52,696 bases of DNA, from NCBI GenBank assembly GCA_037176905.1, contig JBBBWG010029499.1, positions 1 through 52,696 of the forward strand, given 5' to 3'. Every line of letters starts with the position of its first letter. Position 1 is the stretch's first letter. This document shows positions 11,664 through 23,713 of the stretch, piece after piece. The notes below the pieces were generated by a model. It ran no database searches, was not told where the DNA came from, and saw only the letters and a program-made list of their open reading frames with translations. Source of the stretch: Azolla pinnata. Taxonomy: Eukaryota > Streptophyta > Polypodiopsida > Salviniales > Salviniaceae. The position numbers were made by a program, and so were the translations under genes.

Positions 11664-12301
11664 GAGCGCGATACACCCCTTCCAAATAGTAAAAATATGA
11701 GAATAGATAAAATATCGATGAACTAATGAACTAGTAGTACTACACGTGCCTCATTGAACTAGTACTATACGTGCATAAGGCAGGACTTGAACCTTGTGCC
11801 TCCATGTCATTAATTTGAGAGTTTTTCACTGCACTAATATCTCATAAGTAGAATTAATTGCATCCACATATTATAGAAGCATTTCATGTGCATTTCATGC
11901 ATGAAAAGCATGCATGCACGATTACTGTGCATGAGCGCATGCATAACACGTGTGCATGCACGCATGCACAACTAACATGCATGCATTGCATGCATAGCTT
12001 CTCTCCAACTATATAAACAGGGCTAGTTGAAGCCTTGATCATCAACTCATCCAGTCGGGAATTCAGAAGATCATCATCAACTCATGAATTCAGAAATTAT
12101 CATCAACTCACCAACTCATCAATCTAGAAGATTATTATCGGCGATCATAAGGAGCTTGTCAGAAAGAATCTGGAGGATTAATCTATAAACCTATTACAAT
12201 CCATCTTGCTCTTCTCTCTTTGATTCTCTATTTCTCCTCGTCTAGGACCCCAATGGTCATCACCCGACTCACGCGAAGATCCGGCACCGTACGACACGAC
12301 A
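11664..12301 (+). repeat. TR-GAG 3' LTR, about 638 bp
   Basis: It aligns with 9167-9747 throughout: AAATAGTAAAAATATGAG, CATGCATGC runs, TATATAAACAGGGC and the CACGACA end. It is longer because of an extra partial duplication near 11725-11775 (ACTAGTACTA, ACACGTGC). Confidence 0.75.
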
Positions 12302-13489
12302 ACGTGAGACATGGATATATTTCTAAAGTCTCGGTTTGATCACGGATGACCAGATGATTCTTGGTTTGGGGATACAACCAGAGCTGTCGAGCACCAATGC
12401 TAATTTAGAGGCAGGCGAAGGTATAGTGGGTGCTCGAGACCTCGAGCAAAACCTTGAGCAAAGTGGCGCATCATCATCTGTTTACACTGAGGCAACGCAC
12501 ACCGACCGTGGGTCTGGTAATATGTCACTATGGTTAGATATTTATGACGATAATAACCCTAGTAAGTACTATCCTCCGTAGACAGTTTTTTATTTCTTGT
12601 ACAGACTTTAGTTCAATTACATTTTTAGACTTTTAGTGATTGTAATATATATTTAATGTTTTAATTTGAAATCTACAATTTGATTGATTAAAAATATGAT
12701 TCAACGGATTCACTTAATTGCTGAAAAGTCTAGCACCCGACTAGCAAGTTTGCAGCAAATGTGCATTAAATTTGCATTAAAACATCTATCAAACGAGTAA
12801 TAAATTAGTAGTTTTAACGCAGCAAATTTGTAGTAAATAAGCATCTAATTTGCAATAAATTCGCGTCAAATTTGCAGAAAATCTTGGGTAAAATTTACAG
12901 AAAATCTTGGGTAAAATATGAAGAAAAACTCGCATAAAATATGAAAAAAAATCTCACGTAAAACTTTAAGAAAAACTCACATAAAATTTAAAGAAACAAT
13001 CATGTAAAATATGCAAAAAAAACTCATCGGAAACTTGCAGTAAATCTCGTGTAAAATATTTAGTAAAATTCACATCAATATTTAGTAAAATAAAACTCAT
13101 GTAAAACAAACAGTAAATGTTTTACAGTAAATCTCACATTAAAGTTGTAGTAAAAAACGCATAAATGATGCAGTAGAAATCACGGTAAACTAATAGTAAA
13201 ACTTGCGATAAAATTCACGCATAGTTCACAACAAAGCTTGCGATAACAGTGCGGTAAAATTCCTAGAAAGGTTGTAGCAAAACGCACGGCAATGGTCCAT
13301 TAAATCTTGCGGCAAAGCTCACGTATGTTTTTGCGTATAAATTTACATATATTTTCACGTATAAATTCGTAACACAATTTTTATGTGCTTTGTCGCGAGT
13401 TTTGTCGTGCTGTTTTTAAACTTTTGCTGAACAAATTTCGCGACAAAATGTGCGGCAAACTCGACAACGCCAATACCTTACTTATAGTG
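12302..13489 (+). mobile_element. Probable CACTA (En/Spm) transposon end with subterminal repeats
   Basis: The stretch ends TTACTTATAGTG at about 13489, the inverse of a CACTATAAGTAA terminus. From about 12720 to 13480 it is filled with diverged units of about 24-28 bp of the TTTGCAGTAAATCTCACGTAAAA kind. Dense subterminal repeats next to a TAGTG end are the hallmark of plant CACTA elements. Immediately beyond, recognisable Gypsy RNase H sequence resumes, so the TAGTG marks an insertion edge. An open frame of about 80 codons (12336-12581, ending MSLWLDIYDDNNPSKYYPP) could be the last exon of its protein; I do not recognise it. The other end with CACTA was not found; the TR-GAG element lies where it would be expected. 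A diverged microsatellite is the alternative. Confidence 0.5.
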
Positions 13490-14592
13490 TGCGGAGATAA
13501 ATCATCAACCCCTCGTAGCCCTCATCTGCAAACCACACCCAACCGGTAGACTACTTAGATGGACATTAGCACTTCAAGAATATGGTTCACAATCCTCTAT
13601 TGCAAAGGTGAAAAAAACACAACAGCAAATAGTCTCTCATGTATATAAGCTCAGCTATCTCAAATAATGCTCCAACAAGACAGCACATCAATACTCACTT
13701 CATAATTAGCAGCACTCCAACCGCAAGACATAACCATTTGTGAAACCACCAATGGCCTTCATTCCTCTCAACCCACAACCTTAGTAGCTAAATTTGTGAT
13801 CAAAGATAATCTACTATATTACCCCTCATTTTTAGACCCTCTACACCAAGATTGGGATGGAATTTTACCATTTTTCTTGTAGTAATCAATCCAGGTGAGC
13901 CCTTTCTGAGCACTCTATGGTAGAGACCCTCACCTACTCCCAAAATTCCACTCCACAAAGCTTTGCTCAAACTATCGTGACGTCATGGATTGGTGGCTAT
14001 TATTATAGTGAAATTAGTCAGTTTTTCGCCACACAATAAAACAAAACCTACAGCTCGCCCACTCAAGGTAGAAAAAAGGTTGTGACGATGGCCACATTGG
14101 GATGGAATTTTACCATTTGTCTTGTAGTAATCAAATCCAGGTGAGCCCTTTCTAAGCACTCTATGGTAGAGACCCTCACCTACTACCAAAATTCCACTCC
14201 ACAAAGCTTTGCCCAAAATATCGTGACGCCATGGATTGGTGGCTATTCTTACAGTGAAATCAGTCAGTTTTTCACCACACAATAAAACAAAACCTACATC
14301 TCGCCCACTCAAGGTAGAAAAAAGCTTGTGACGATGGCCACATTGTAGTCGAATATGATGTTGGGGGCATGGTTTTGCTTTACTAACCCCTATGGTGGAA
14401 GGGCTTGGCTTGACCCTTATTAAGTACTAGAAAAGATTCACAAGCAAACTTACTTATTGGAGTGGCTAGCAATGCAAATGCGCACAATAAGACATGTGAT
14501 ACGCATGAAGCCATTCAAGCCCCTTGTTGCTGCATTGCAACTTGAAATTTGCAACTATCACCTAAATCTTAGGGTTTTACAAAGGGGGGAGG
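13490..14592 (+). mobile_element. Ty3/Gypsy fragment with following LTR start (fossil)
   Basis: About 13500-13640 translates to RNase H-like sequence (NHQPL-like start, then STSRIWFTILYCKGEKNTTANSL). About 14390-14530 resembles an integrase C-terminal tail (VLEKIHKQTYLLEW, MKPFKPL). A purine tract (about 14580-14592) is followed by TGTAGAACCC at 14593, a plausible LTR start. The middle is occupied by a 245-bp tandem duplication. It is broken and old. Confidence 0.6.
13851..14342 (+). repeat. Tandem duplication, 2 x about 246 bp
   Basis: Units are 13851-14095 and 14096-14342. Each begins ATTGGGATGGAATTTTACC and ends GACGATGGCCAC, with about 94% identity by eye. It lies inside the Gypsy fragment. 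Confidence 0.95.
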
Positions 14593-16050
14593 TGTAGAAC
14601 CCTCCAACATCACACAAAAAAGAGTAAGATTTGAAACATTGCATCTCATTTGTAACCAAATTAAGTTATATAAAAAATGTGCGAACGCCTTTGGAGGAGG
14701 GTAGACATTATTTTGTCTCACTATTTTGTGTCATTTCTCTCCATCTATTGTCTTTCTTCTTGTTGTTGTGTAGGTTAAAAATAATAATAAGTACAAATGC
14801 ATGCTTTTATCATAACAGATTAGTAATGTTCTTAAGACAAGGTCGTGACTTCGAATTTCACCTAATATTATGTCTTATTGTGACATGCTCCATGTATGAA
14901 ACAAAAGTAAAAGGTCAGTGGGAGCAATATATTGTATGCTAGGCCAGTCCTTTGTCGCATTGTTCTTTTGTACATTGAAATCAGTTGAAATCATATCGTA
15001 ATAGTTCTTATATTGTCTTAATATACCAAAATGCGATTTTTGTTACTTTATTATTGATGATGATGGGGGATCATATTCCCTAGACTAAACTATACTTGCA
15101 TCTTGATTAAGCTTGTATTTGATTGAGGCAAAACTGTTAGATCAACATTAAAAATGGAACTAAAAAGAGAGGTCACTTTTAATAAAAATCGGGCAAAGGA
15201 ATGTTATAGTGACAGCCAAAATGAGTCGAGGGTCAAGGTTTAGGGTCCAGGGTTGGTTTCACATCTAGGGGATATATTGAAACCAGTCATCAACAAATAA
15301 AGGCCAGCATGGTCGGGCAATGGGCGACCGAGTGGGTTTAGGGTCCAAGGTTGGTTTCACATCTAGGCAATATACTGAAATCAGTCATCAACAGATAAAG
15401 GTCAGCATGGTCGGGCAATGGGCGACTGAGTCAGATGCAAAAAGGCGAATAATTTGATCTTGAGAATGGACTGTAGTTTGACAGAAGAAGAGATTGCACA
15501 TATCAAACATATGTATTCAGAGTGCATGGGCGGACGAATGGGTGTCAAGTGTGAACACGTCATAATGTATCGGAAATTATAATACAAGGGAAAACTATCA
15601 GAGATTGCCAAATACGTTTAATAATTAGCACGTTAGAATTAGAAATCACAAATCTAATGCCTACTTGTATGTTCCTCTAGAAAAATAATGTCCAATTACT
15701 TCCCACTTATTGATTTTATTCCTTCTCTTACTTCCTAATCGCTTCTTGCTAATTGATTCTATCCGTCTCTCACTAATCGCGTCCGTCTGTGTCTCATTAA
15801 TTAATCCATTACTCTTCTTACTGCCCTTCACTAATTGTTTTACACTTTGTACAACAGTTTACTAATCGATTCCTTTATTGTATTCGATTAACAAAAGTTA
15901 ATAATCTTAGAATCTAATTAATTGGTGTTAATCAGTTAATTGGACGTTGGTTTTTAGTGAGCGAGAAAACTAGTCGTTAATTTTATTTTAGCAGGCGCTG
16001 AAATATAATTAATAAATCTATTAGGCGTTTTTTAGCGGAACTCCGTTAGA
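14593..16050. other. No gene seen; possible LTR start then AT-rich spacer
   Basis: From 14593 (TGTAGAACCC) an LTR may run for an unknown length; I could not find its end or a partner. It holds one short tandem duplication (15237-15432) and is otherwise AT-rich without a supported gene. Confidence 0.5.
15237..15432 (+). repeat. Tandem duplication, 2 x 98 bp
   Basis: Units at 15237-15334 and 15335-15432 each start GGTTTAGGGTCCA, include GGTTGGTTTCACATCTAGG and end GGGCAATGGGCGAC(C/T)GAGT. Identity is about 90% by eye. Confidence 0.95.
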
Positions 16051-16239
16051 GTGCCGCTAGAGTTAGCGGCGGCTTCCATTGATCCTTTTTGTTTTGTTTT
16101 TTCCCGCCTAATCTCCGCCGTCCATCGCTTCCTCAATCGGACGGCCGATCTGCCTCCTGCCTCCTTCATTATTATTGTTTTCACTTTTGGCGCTCATTTT
16201 CCTCCGTCTTCTTCTTCTGCTTCTTCTTTACTGTTCCGC

Positions 16240-16308
16240 TTTAGGGTTAGGGTTAGGGTTTGGGTCAGGGTTAGGGTTAGGGTTAGGGTTAGGGTTAGGG
16301 TTAGGGTT
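16240..16308 (+). repeat. TTAGGG telomere-like array
   Basis: About ten near-perfect TTAGGG hexamers in a row, with one variant stretch (TTTGGGTCAGGG). This is the six-base type, not the usual plant TTTAGGG. It lies in a pyrimidine-rich stretch that looks like a plant gene leader, about 160 bp before a candidate start codon at 16471. Confidence 0.95.
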
Positions 16309-16470
16309 CTCGCCCGTGTCTTTCCTTTTCCTGCTGCCTCAGGCTTTTCAGGCCTAGATCCGCACCATCCCTCCTCCTTCCAGCGTTTCTCTCTATTCTC
16401 CTCCCTTTCCCCCTCCCCGTTCGATCTCGATCTTCCGCTTATCTCCCTCGCCATTGCCATCGCCATCGCC

Positions 16471-17998
16471 ATGATCTGCTGCAGTGGCCTCCCCCTCTGC
16501 CTCTCTGGAATCCATATCTTGCCTCAGGTAATATGTTCTCTCCCTCTCCTTTGCATTTTAGGAAGCTCGCCATTGGCTTGATCGTTTTGAATACCGTCTA
16601 CTACGAGCTAAAATATGCCGCATTTAATATCAAGGACAGCGCCGAAGATGCGTCTCATTGTAGTGTCGTCGTTTGCGTAGAATCGGAAGCGTGCTTCTCG
16701 GGGACTCGCCAGATCTCGGACTGTGGATAATGTCCGTTCTTCTTCGCAGGAAGATCTTCGATCTGGCACACTGAACAGTATTCTACACAGATCTGCAACT
16801 GCAGACGACACAGGAAGCGCATCTCCAGATCGTGAATCAACTCATTCCTTTCCGAGTGGAGATGATTTGTATGAATATTTGGAGCCTAACGTGTTCTTGA
16901 TTGAATAGTCTCTGTTGTGGCTGGCAAATTCTAATAACGTAAGATTACTGCGATTTTCAGGCAGTGGAGAAGTTCTGATCATTTACAAAGGAATGCATCA
17001 CGGTTCTCTGTAGCTCAAGAGTGAGTTCAATACCGATCGTAAGAAAATTTTTGATTCCTCTGACTGGCTTTAGATTTTCTACATTTGGATCATTTCTTGC
17101 AAGCTTGAATCATGTTCATGTGCGATATCGATCTGTAAGATGTTTCTTGTGATCGGTCAGTCACTCTGAGTGCTTGATGTAGCCACCTTCGTCCTATGTT
17201 TGCGCGTTTTAACTTCCATTTGACGTAATGTGGATCCTTCTTGGTTCTGTAACTGACGTCCAGCCTGTGATGTATGCGGCTAGTCCCGCACTTGATTTAT
17301 GCGTACAAGTAAGCAACCGCTTCATCTTTCATCACATTGCGGTTTTCTGATGTCACCAACTATTTGTTCATACCAATGTTTGAAGCAACCATCTCAACTT
17401 TGCTCACGTATATGTTCTCTTTAGCGATCTTAAATATTAGTTAAGATCAATCTTGTGCATGTGATCGCAATTGTAAATGGTTGTGATCGTTGATGTTTTA
17501 CATAGAATTCCTTTGTTAATAAAATTTGAGCGAGGACTTCATCATATCTTGTGTTTGTTGAATTCGATCTCTTGATTTTTGCACGCTCTTTCTTAATGAA
17601 CTTCATGCTACTAGGAGCATATTTCTAAGCATGTTGACCTTTGGCATTGTATGAGGAAATAATTTTCAAATATTTTACAGAGAGGAGTTAGTGTAGTATA
17701 CATGTGAGATGAATCTTGTCTGTGTGATACTCTAATTCTAAAGGAAACTGTGCTTCATTGCCGGCCTGCCTAACAAACATTATACTTTCTGCAGAATGGC
17801 AGATCTGGACTGCAGGCGCGAAGCTATCCGACAGCGGCTCAGAACATTGCTGTCCAGCCATGTTGACAATCATCTTAGCTCCTCATCGCATCTCATGGAA
17901 AGGTTTCTCAGTAACTTCCTTGAGAAGCATCTTATGAGATTAGAACATATGTACGACTATAAACAAAAGATCAGCCTCTGCGCCAAGGCAGCATGAAT
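16471..17998 (+). CDS. Candidate spliced gene or decayed gene, unknown function
   Basis: I do not recognise this one. A pyrimidine-rich leader (16080-16470) precedes ATG at 16471. A first exon (16471-16527, 19 codons, MICCSGLPLCLSGIHILPQ) ends at CAG|GTAATA. An acceptor GCGTAG at 16680 would join it in phase to 16681-16908: an Arg/Ser-rich start, then HRSATADDTGSAS, then SFPSGDDLYEYLEP, and a stop. Total is about 94 residues. A separate open exon-like block follows a TTTCTGCAG acceptor: 17796-17996, 66 codons, starting MADLDCRREAIRQRLRTLL, helical and charged. It may be a second small gene or a further exon. Splice phase and codon content support translation, but no domain is visible. Expression is unproven and a pseudogene is possible. 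Confidence 0.3.
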
Positions 17999-17999
17999 A

Positions 18000-20900
18000 T
18001 ACATAAAATAGGCACAGGCCACGCTTATATATTCTTCAAAATTGGAGTTTTACGACCGCTCCAATTCCTTAGTAAGTTGTAGTTTGAACTTTGAAGGAGA
18101 CAGACCACAGAAAAACTTCCATATTCTTGTACAGAAATTGAAAGCTGTAGAAACCTGTCCCCTCCTGATTTTGTTTGCCTCATATCTTTCAAATGAACTA
18201 ATATTTAGTAAATAGAATGTTGCTTTGGAAGCTTTGGTTTCATACCCGTCTATAGCAAATCTCCTTATAGCAAGCTACTTGACGTTAAACCAATCTTTTA
18301 ATCAAGTATTGGTTACCGTATTGTAATTTATTTGCCAAGTTTCTTCTTTTTATTTTTCTTAGTCAAAGTAACTTTCCTTCAAATCTCTTCAGGATTATAG
18401 TCTAATGGATCGCTCACTTAATCCTAGACCTATAGCAAGGGCTAAAAGAGACTGAGGTTTGTAACCTCCAAATTGCTTGGACTGTCGGTGAGGAACAATT
18501 TTTTTTAAGAACAGTTGCATGGGTTGGACATTCATCAGTGTATTTGCGGTGATTTCCATCAGTTTCGAAGTACTGATACATGAATCTATCCCTAAGCATA
18601 GCTTGCTTTCTGCTGTTGGCATGCATTTCCACTTCCCATTACGGTTACTGACATGGGCTGTTCTTGAATTTGGAGAACATCAAGAAGTTAATTCAAGAAT
18701 TTAGTCTTACTTCCCGAGTGGATTGGGCGCTTGTATGTTATTAGAAGTTGGATTGCTTGCTAATAATAATTGAATTTAGGTGTTAAACAAAGATTTTATG
18801 CATTGATTAAGGTCAAAGCTTTATAATTAGATGATAAAGTTCTTGTACACATGATGCATGATTCTCATCTGAGCATGCAACACGGCTGTCAACTGCTTCA
18901 TGATCATGCTTGACAATCATATGAAGTGATGTGATCATGGACAGTCAGTCAGGGTTCAGCTAAAACCATTTTTCCAAGGTAAATCTTACAGCATGGCAGA
19001 AACCGTTTTTCTAACCTTGTATAATAAATCTGTCATTTATGTTAATTTATTACCAAATTCCATAGTAATTACGAAGCCACAACTTCTTAACTTAATACAT
19101 AAATTAAAAAGTTCTACTAATAAAGGATTATGGATATTAAATAAACTTTAAAACTAGTTTAAAAATAGTGTGATCAATGAACTCCTATCTCCCTTGTGCT
19201 GTAACATAACTTCTAGATCATGAATCGATTGTTTTCTACTTGTCGCTTATCAATTTTAAACCATTAGTAATCAGAGCCAACACTCATTTTAATCATTACT
19301 TTTGTAAGGTATTTATGTTTATCAGTTGTTTTTTCAGGGCTTTTACATTTTTGACATTTTTAAGGTTTTTATAAAATTTCTTACCTCAAACTAAAACTTA
19401 AAAATGAATAAGATCATTTCCATTGTGATGCTAGTTTTGTCGAACCTTGAATAGGCTACAATAGGAGTTGAGACGCAAGAGGAAGACTATAAAACATTGC
19501 CAAAAGATGGGGTACATTGCTAAAAGATCATAAAACCTAATCTTGTACACAAGTGTTAAGAGTTCACACAATGCCAAGGAAACAAATAATGCTATGGAGA
19601 ATAGCCTAATTGTTATCAATGTCTCAAAAATTGATATGGTTAGTAGGATAGATTGTATAAGTTAGTCTAATCACATGTATTTGATTGATTAGTAAAAGTA
19701 ATGTGTGAAGGGGTGTATCTTAGTGGAGAGAAATTGGATGACAACATTGCAAAAAAAAGGGGGGAGTTTTTAGAAGCGATATGATTAGCTAAGCATGTGA
19801 TTGTGGCCTTGATAGTCAATCATCAAGACACCCATGAGAGGTTTATCATAAAGCCCTTGAGATTCCCTTAAACATTAGTTAATTAGTGGGATAATCTTAA
19901 ATTTGGTACTCTTAAGTATATAAACATGTGGTGTCTTGCATTAGGTTAGGTTATTTTTATATTAGTAAGATAGAAAGAGATAAGAAATTGTCTATTTGTA
20001 GCTAATGGAAGTGTTATTGTTAAATGCTAGTGTCATGGATTAAGACCACAAAACCACTATCTAAGGGTGGTTTTGGAATCTGTGGATATATAAGAACAAT
20101 ATATGACTTTGTTTAAGAAATTCATTTTTTGGAGTTATTAGAAACACGTTTTAAAAGCATAGGTGGTGTTATGAAGAGGCATAGATGTGACTATTGTTGA
20201 AGAATACATTAATATTTAGATCATTTTAAACCTATTTTGTGGGTCACGTGATGAACATGCATGCTTATTACTTGTTTTTTTTCAACAACCTATATAGTAA
20301 TAATAATACGAATAATCATATATAGTGTCACAAAATTTGGTTTATACAACTCCAAATTATTTCTTCTTTATTTGCACACTATGACCCCTCTACTTCATAA
20401 TAACGAGATAAGTGTTAAATGAAATAATAGTTAAAGATAAGTTAGACATGACAAGAATAATTATGTATATAAGGAAGACGGCTTTTATGATAATTCTGCC
20501 AATTAAAATTATCTTTTTGTATTCAATAGTATTGAAGTGGTTTTTAAATTATAATATATAATTAAAATATAATAATCTCAAATATATCCTTTGACAGAAA
20601 CACTTTAATCAATTGAAATAAACATAAAATATTATCTATAAAGTATAAAAAATATATATTGGGAACATTTTTGTACAACTTATAATATTCATGCTCGATA
20701 AAAATAGAGTTCATGCTCCCCTCATGTTATAACGTATATCAAAATATATCGATATAAATTGTGAGAATCTGTAACAATGTGTTAATGATAAGTAATTATT
20801 ATATGTGTGATTGAAAGGGATAATATTGTTTTAATTAAAATGTCTATATTGAGAGCGGAAGAGTCTTAATATGTACTTTCATAATTCAAGTTTAAATAAT

Positions 20901-21147
20901 GGATGGAAGTTAGTTTTCTCTATATATTTTTGAAGAGTCTTGGAATATAGTGTTACAAGTGAAAAAATGAAATATAATTTCTCCCCATTACGACTCTTTC
21001 TTTCACTTCTGATAAATTAATAATAAGACCATCATATTTTTTATGTTTATAAAAAGTATTAAAAGCGTGTCAATAGTTACTTACACTTACTATTATATGA
21101 TTAAATTTCAAGTAATACTAATTATCTATTCTATTTACTATTATATT
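18000..21147. other. AT-rich intergenic region, nothing recognised
   Basis: Only short chance reading frames are seen, with no RNA gene or terminal repeat identified. Base composition becomes strongly AT-rich after 19000, as expected for decayed intergenic plant DNA. Confidence 0.5.
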
Positions 21148-21340
21148 GTAATAGCTCTAGGGTTAAGGAGGAAGGAGAGAGTAAGAATGAAGTAGTAAGA
21201 TTAATTGGTACAACCCACCCTCTCTTGGACATGTCCTCTTTATTCATTCCTCCTCAATAGTTACATCCAGATTAAGAAGATAGTTCCATCAAAACTAATT
21301 TGTCTAACGTAGTTAGGTCTAAACTAACCATAGTTCTACA
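21148..21340 (-). repeat. LTR copy, lower (3' LTR on the minus strand)
   Basis: About 193 bp, TGTAATAG to GTTCTACA on the plus strand. It matches 23714-23928. Confidence 0.7.
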
Positions 21341-21439
21341 TCGCCCACTTAACTGATCTGTCTAATTGTAGATTGGTCTAAACTAACTCTGGATCGCTTA
21401 ACAGTATGCTTCTTTTTTAGGGAAATACTTTTCTTCACC

Positions 21440-22130
21440 CTTGCATTTCCCTCTTCCTTGCTTTTTCTTCCATATAAGTGCAAAATTAGTGGGGCATGAT
21501 CTGAAAAAAATCGTTCCTAACAAAATTCCTACCGAGGCCCCTTGTTGTTCCAAGGTTCTACCAACATATATGCAGTCTAGGCCAGCAAGGTTAGAGCCCT
21601 GGACTCTCTTGGTGAATCATGAAAATGCTAGGCTATCTTTGAATTTACAAAAATAAGATGAGCTCCAAGTATACGTGATCTGCAAGTGAAAACACATTTT
21701 TTCTCATGCTGCTAATTCAACCCCTTTGGTCAAGGAATAGGTATCACCTCTCTGATGTTTTAACGACTCTATTATATTGAAATCTTCACCAACGCACCAA
21801 TAATTTTCACTAGGCATGGTCCTAATAATTTTTTTCTAAAACAGTTTTCTCCCAAATGAGTTATTGGGAGCATAAATGTTCAGGAGCTCTTAAAGGCCCT
21901 ATTCTTGTGGTAAAATGAGATATTGAGCTCATCCTTGCTTAACGATACCTTGTTTTTTAATGTAAATTGCAAGCTCACTTTTAGTGCAACACATACACCT
22001 CCCTTTGTGTTACTATCGCCATGGCCAACCGACCATATTTGTTCCCATTGTCTAGGTAACAAAGAACCTATCACTTATTTCTGCTATCATTTCAATAATC
22101 TTCTTGAACCATAAGAATATCAATCTTACT
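21440..22130 (-). mobile_element. LINE (L1-like) endonuclease remnant
   Basis: The minus strand translates in pieces to an APE-type endonuclease of a plant LINE: GGVCVALKVSLQFTLKNKV, then FYHKNRAF, NIYAPNNSFGRKLF-like, NYWCVGEDFNI (the GDFN motif region), GVELAA, SLAFSWFTKRVQGSNLAGLD-like and a CPTNFALIW end (the DHxP motif region). Several frameshifts and stops separate these blocks and no reverse transcriptase follows, so it is a dead 5' piece. It lies inside the small LTR element in the same orientation. Confidence 0.7.
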
Positions 22131-22712
22131 CGTTGTTAGATATGATTTTAGTTTTTGTTGAAACTTACATTTAAATCTTTTGTAAAAAACATTTCCTAAT
22201 CCTTATACAATCCAAGATATTATATTCATAGTAATAGTGAGATGAAGGCCTCCTACTCCAAGTAGGTGAATTATTACTTCTAATAAGCTTTATTGGCCCG
22301 CAATAAGAGTTCAACTCTTTGGGCCCATTGAGTTTTCTTGATGGCACTATTGAACCCTAGTAATACCATCGATTCCTTCCTTTTCAAAACAATTCAAATG
22401 ACACTTCAATCTCTGTCAATAGTGGGACATATGGAAAATAAATTCTGACAGTTAAGAGCTTACCTTGTTCCCTCACTGCTTCTTTCACATTGAAGTTGTG
22501 CTAGCACTGGCTGAAGAGGAGGCAACCTCCTAGTAAGTCTAGTTTTCTTTAGTTGCAAAAGCTTCTTGATTGACTCAGAGGATGTCATTTAAACTTGATA
22601 AAGGTCTAGTCCAAGAGGTTATATATATGTGATTTGCCTTAGGTTGTCCAACATTTCAGCTTGCGGCAAATCTCTGTGCTCGCCCCTGCTTGATCTCCAA
22701 CCTAGTACCCGG

Positions 22713-22840
22713 TAAATGATGGCTTGTTATTCCAGCTGCTCTATTTCTGTTGTTTTGCAAATGATGGCTTGTTATTCTAGGTGCTCTATTTCTGTTGTTT
22801 CGAAAATGATGACTTGTTATTTCAATAATGCCCTTTTTAC
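22713..22840 (+). repeat. About 2.7 tandem units of 46 bp
   Basis: Units start at 22713, 22759 and 22804. Each carries AAATGATGGCTTGTTATTC and GCTCTATTTCTGTTGTTT, with the last partial. They lie inside the small LTR element. Confidence 0.85.
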
Positions 22841-23713
22841 TACTTGAATGTTTTGAATATCAATATCCATTGGAGTTGGCTAACTATCTGTATTAGCTCT
22901 TACAGGTTCTGAAATTGCAAATGGGTTTTGTTGATTAGATAGATTTGAAGTTTCTATTTGTTGTGCAATTTGTACTGCCTGTGCAAATGTTGTTGGACCT
23001 TGATCATGGACTCTTCTAGCAAGATTGTGACGAATTTTGGGCCAAAGAAAAAATAACTTCATTTTCTCTGATATTGCAGGATCTACGCACAACAATAATT
23101 GATTTAGCTTCACTGCAAATTGTGTTTTTGGTTCCAATGCTTGTTGCTTCAATGTTTATAGTTGTTGCAAGGCTCTCTAAGTAACATCTTGGTGGGAAAA
23201 ATTTTGTATCAACTGAACTCTTAATGTTGGCAAATTTCCCTTGACTTCAACAACTTGTACATACCATGTTGTTGCTACATTTTGCAACAACATACTAGCT
23301 TCCATTGCTTTTCTCCGGTTCGAGCATTGACGATAATTGGCTACAATGTCGAAATGATCCAACCACATTATAACATGTTCAAAAGGTAGGCCTGAAAATG
23401 ATTAAGGCCTCACTTTCGGTCTGCTTTGTTTTGTGTGGAATTGTTATTAGTTGCTAGTAAATTTAATAATGACTAGTTTGTATGGTTAACTTGCATCCTA
23501 ATTATAGACACTATTTGAAACAGTTGTTTGCCTTATGAAATTGGTTGTTGGGATTGCTGCGTAATAAATTCTAGTTCTTGTTGCTAATTTTCATACTCCC
23601 GATGCATTGATGCTTCAACATGTAACATCACTTTTGAAGGTAGTTGCTAATCCTTGGAATAGTTCATGTTGCTTCTATTTTCCTAGTGTTAAAATGCATG
23701 TCACCTCTACCAA

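Larger units (their letters stand above)
9167..12301 (+). mobile_element. Non-autonomous LTR element with gag-like region (TR-GAG type, fossil)
   Basis: Two direct LTRs (9167-9747 and 11664-12301) flank about 1.9 kb. The internal region translates in pieces to a Gypsy gag-like protein (about 9880-10390: EEFNGKEVSCYLRDY, KTTYAMEDSSKATRRGF, NKGLKVLELFSEFE) and a hydrophilic Q/N/E-rich tail (about 10400-11430). No pol domain is recognisable, which is the norm for TR-GAG elements that use an autonomous partner. A purine-rich tract (about 11647-11662) precedes the 3' LTR. This pre-LTR end matches that of the Gypsy element at 785-820. It is broken, with several breaks, though its overall structure is whole. 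I see no clear target duplication. Confidence 0.75.

Noticed and set aside
16051-16581. 176-codon frame containing an Arg-Val repeat
   Set aside because: The Arg-Val run is translated TTAGGG repeat; the region looks like a pyrimidine-rich leader.
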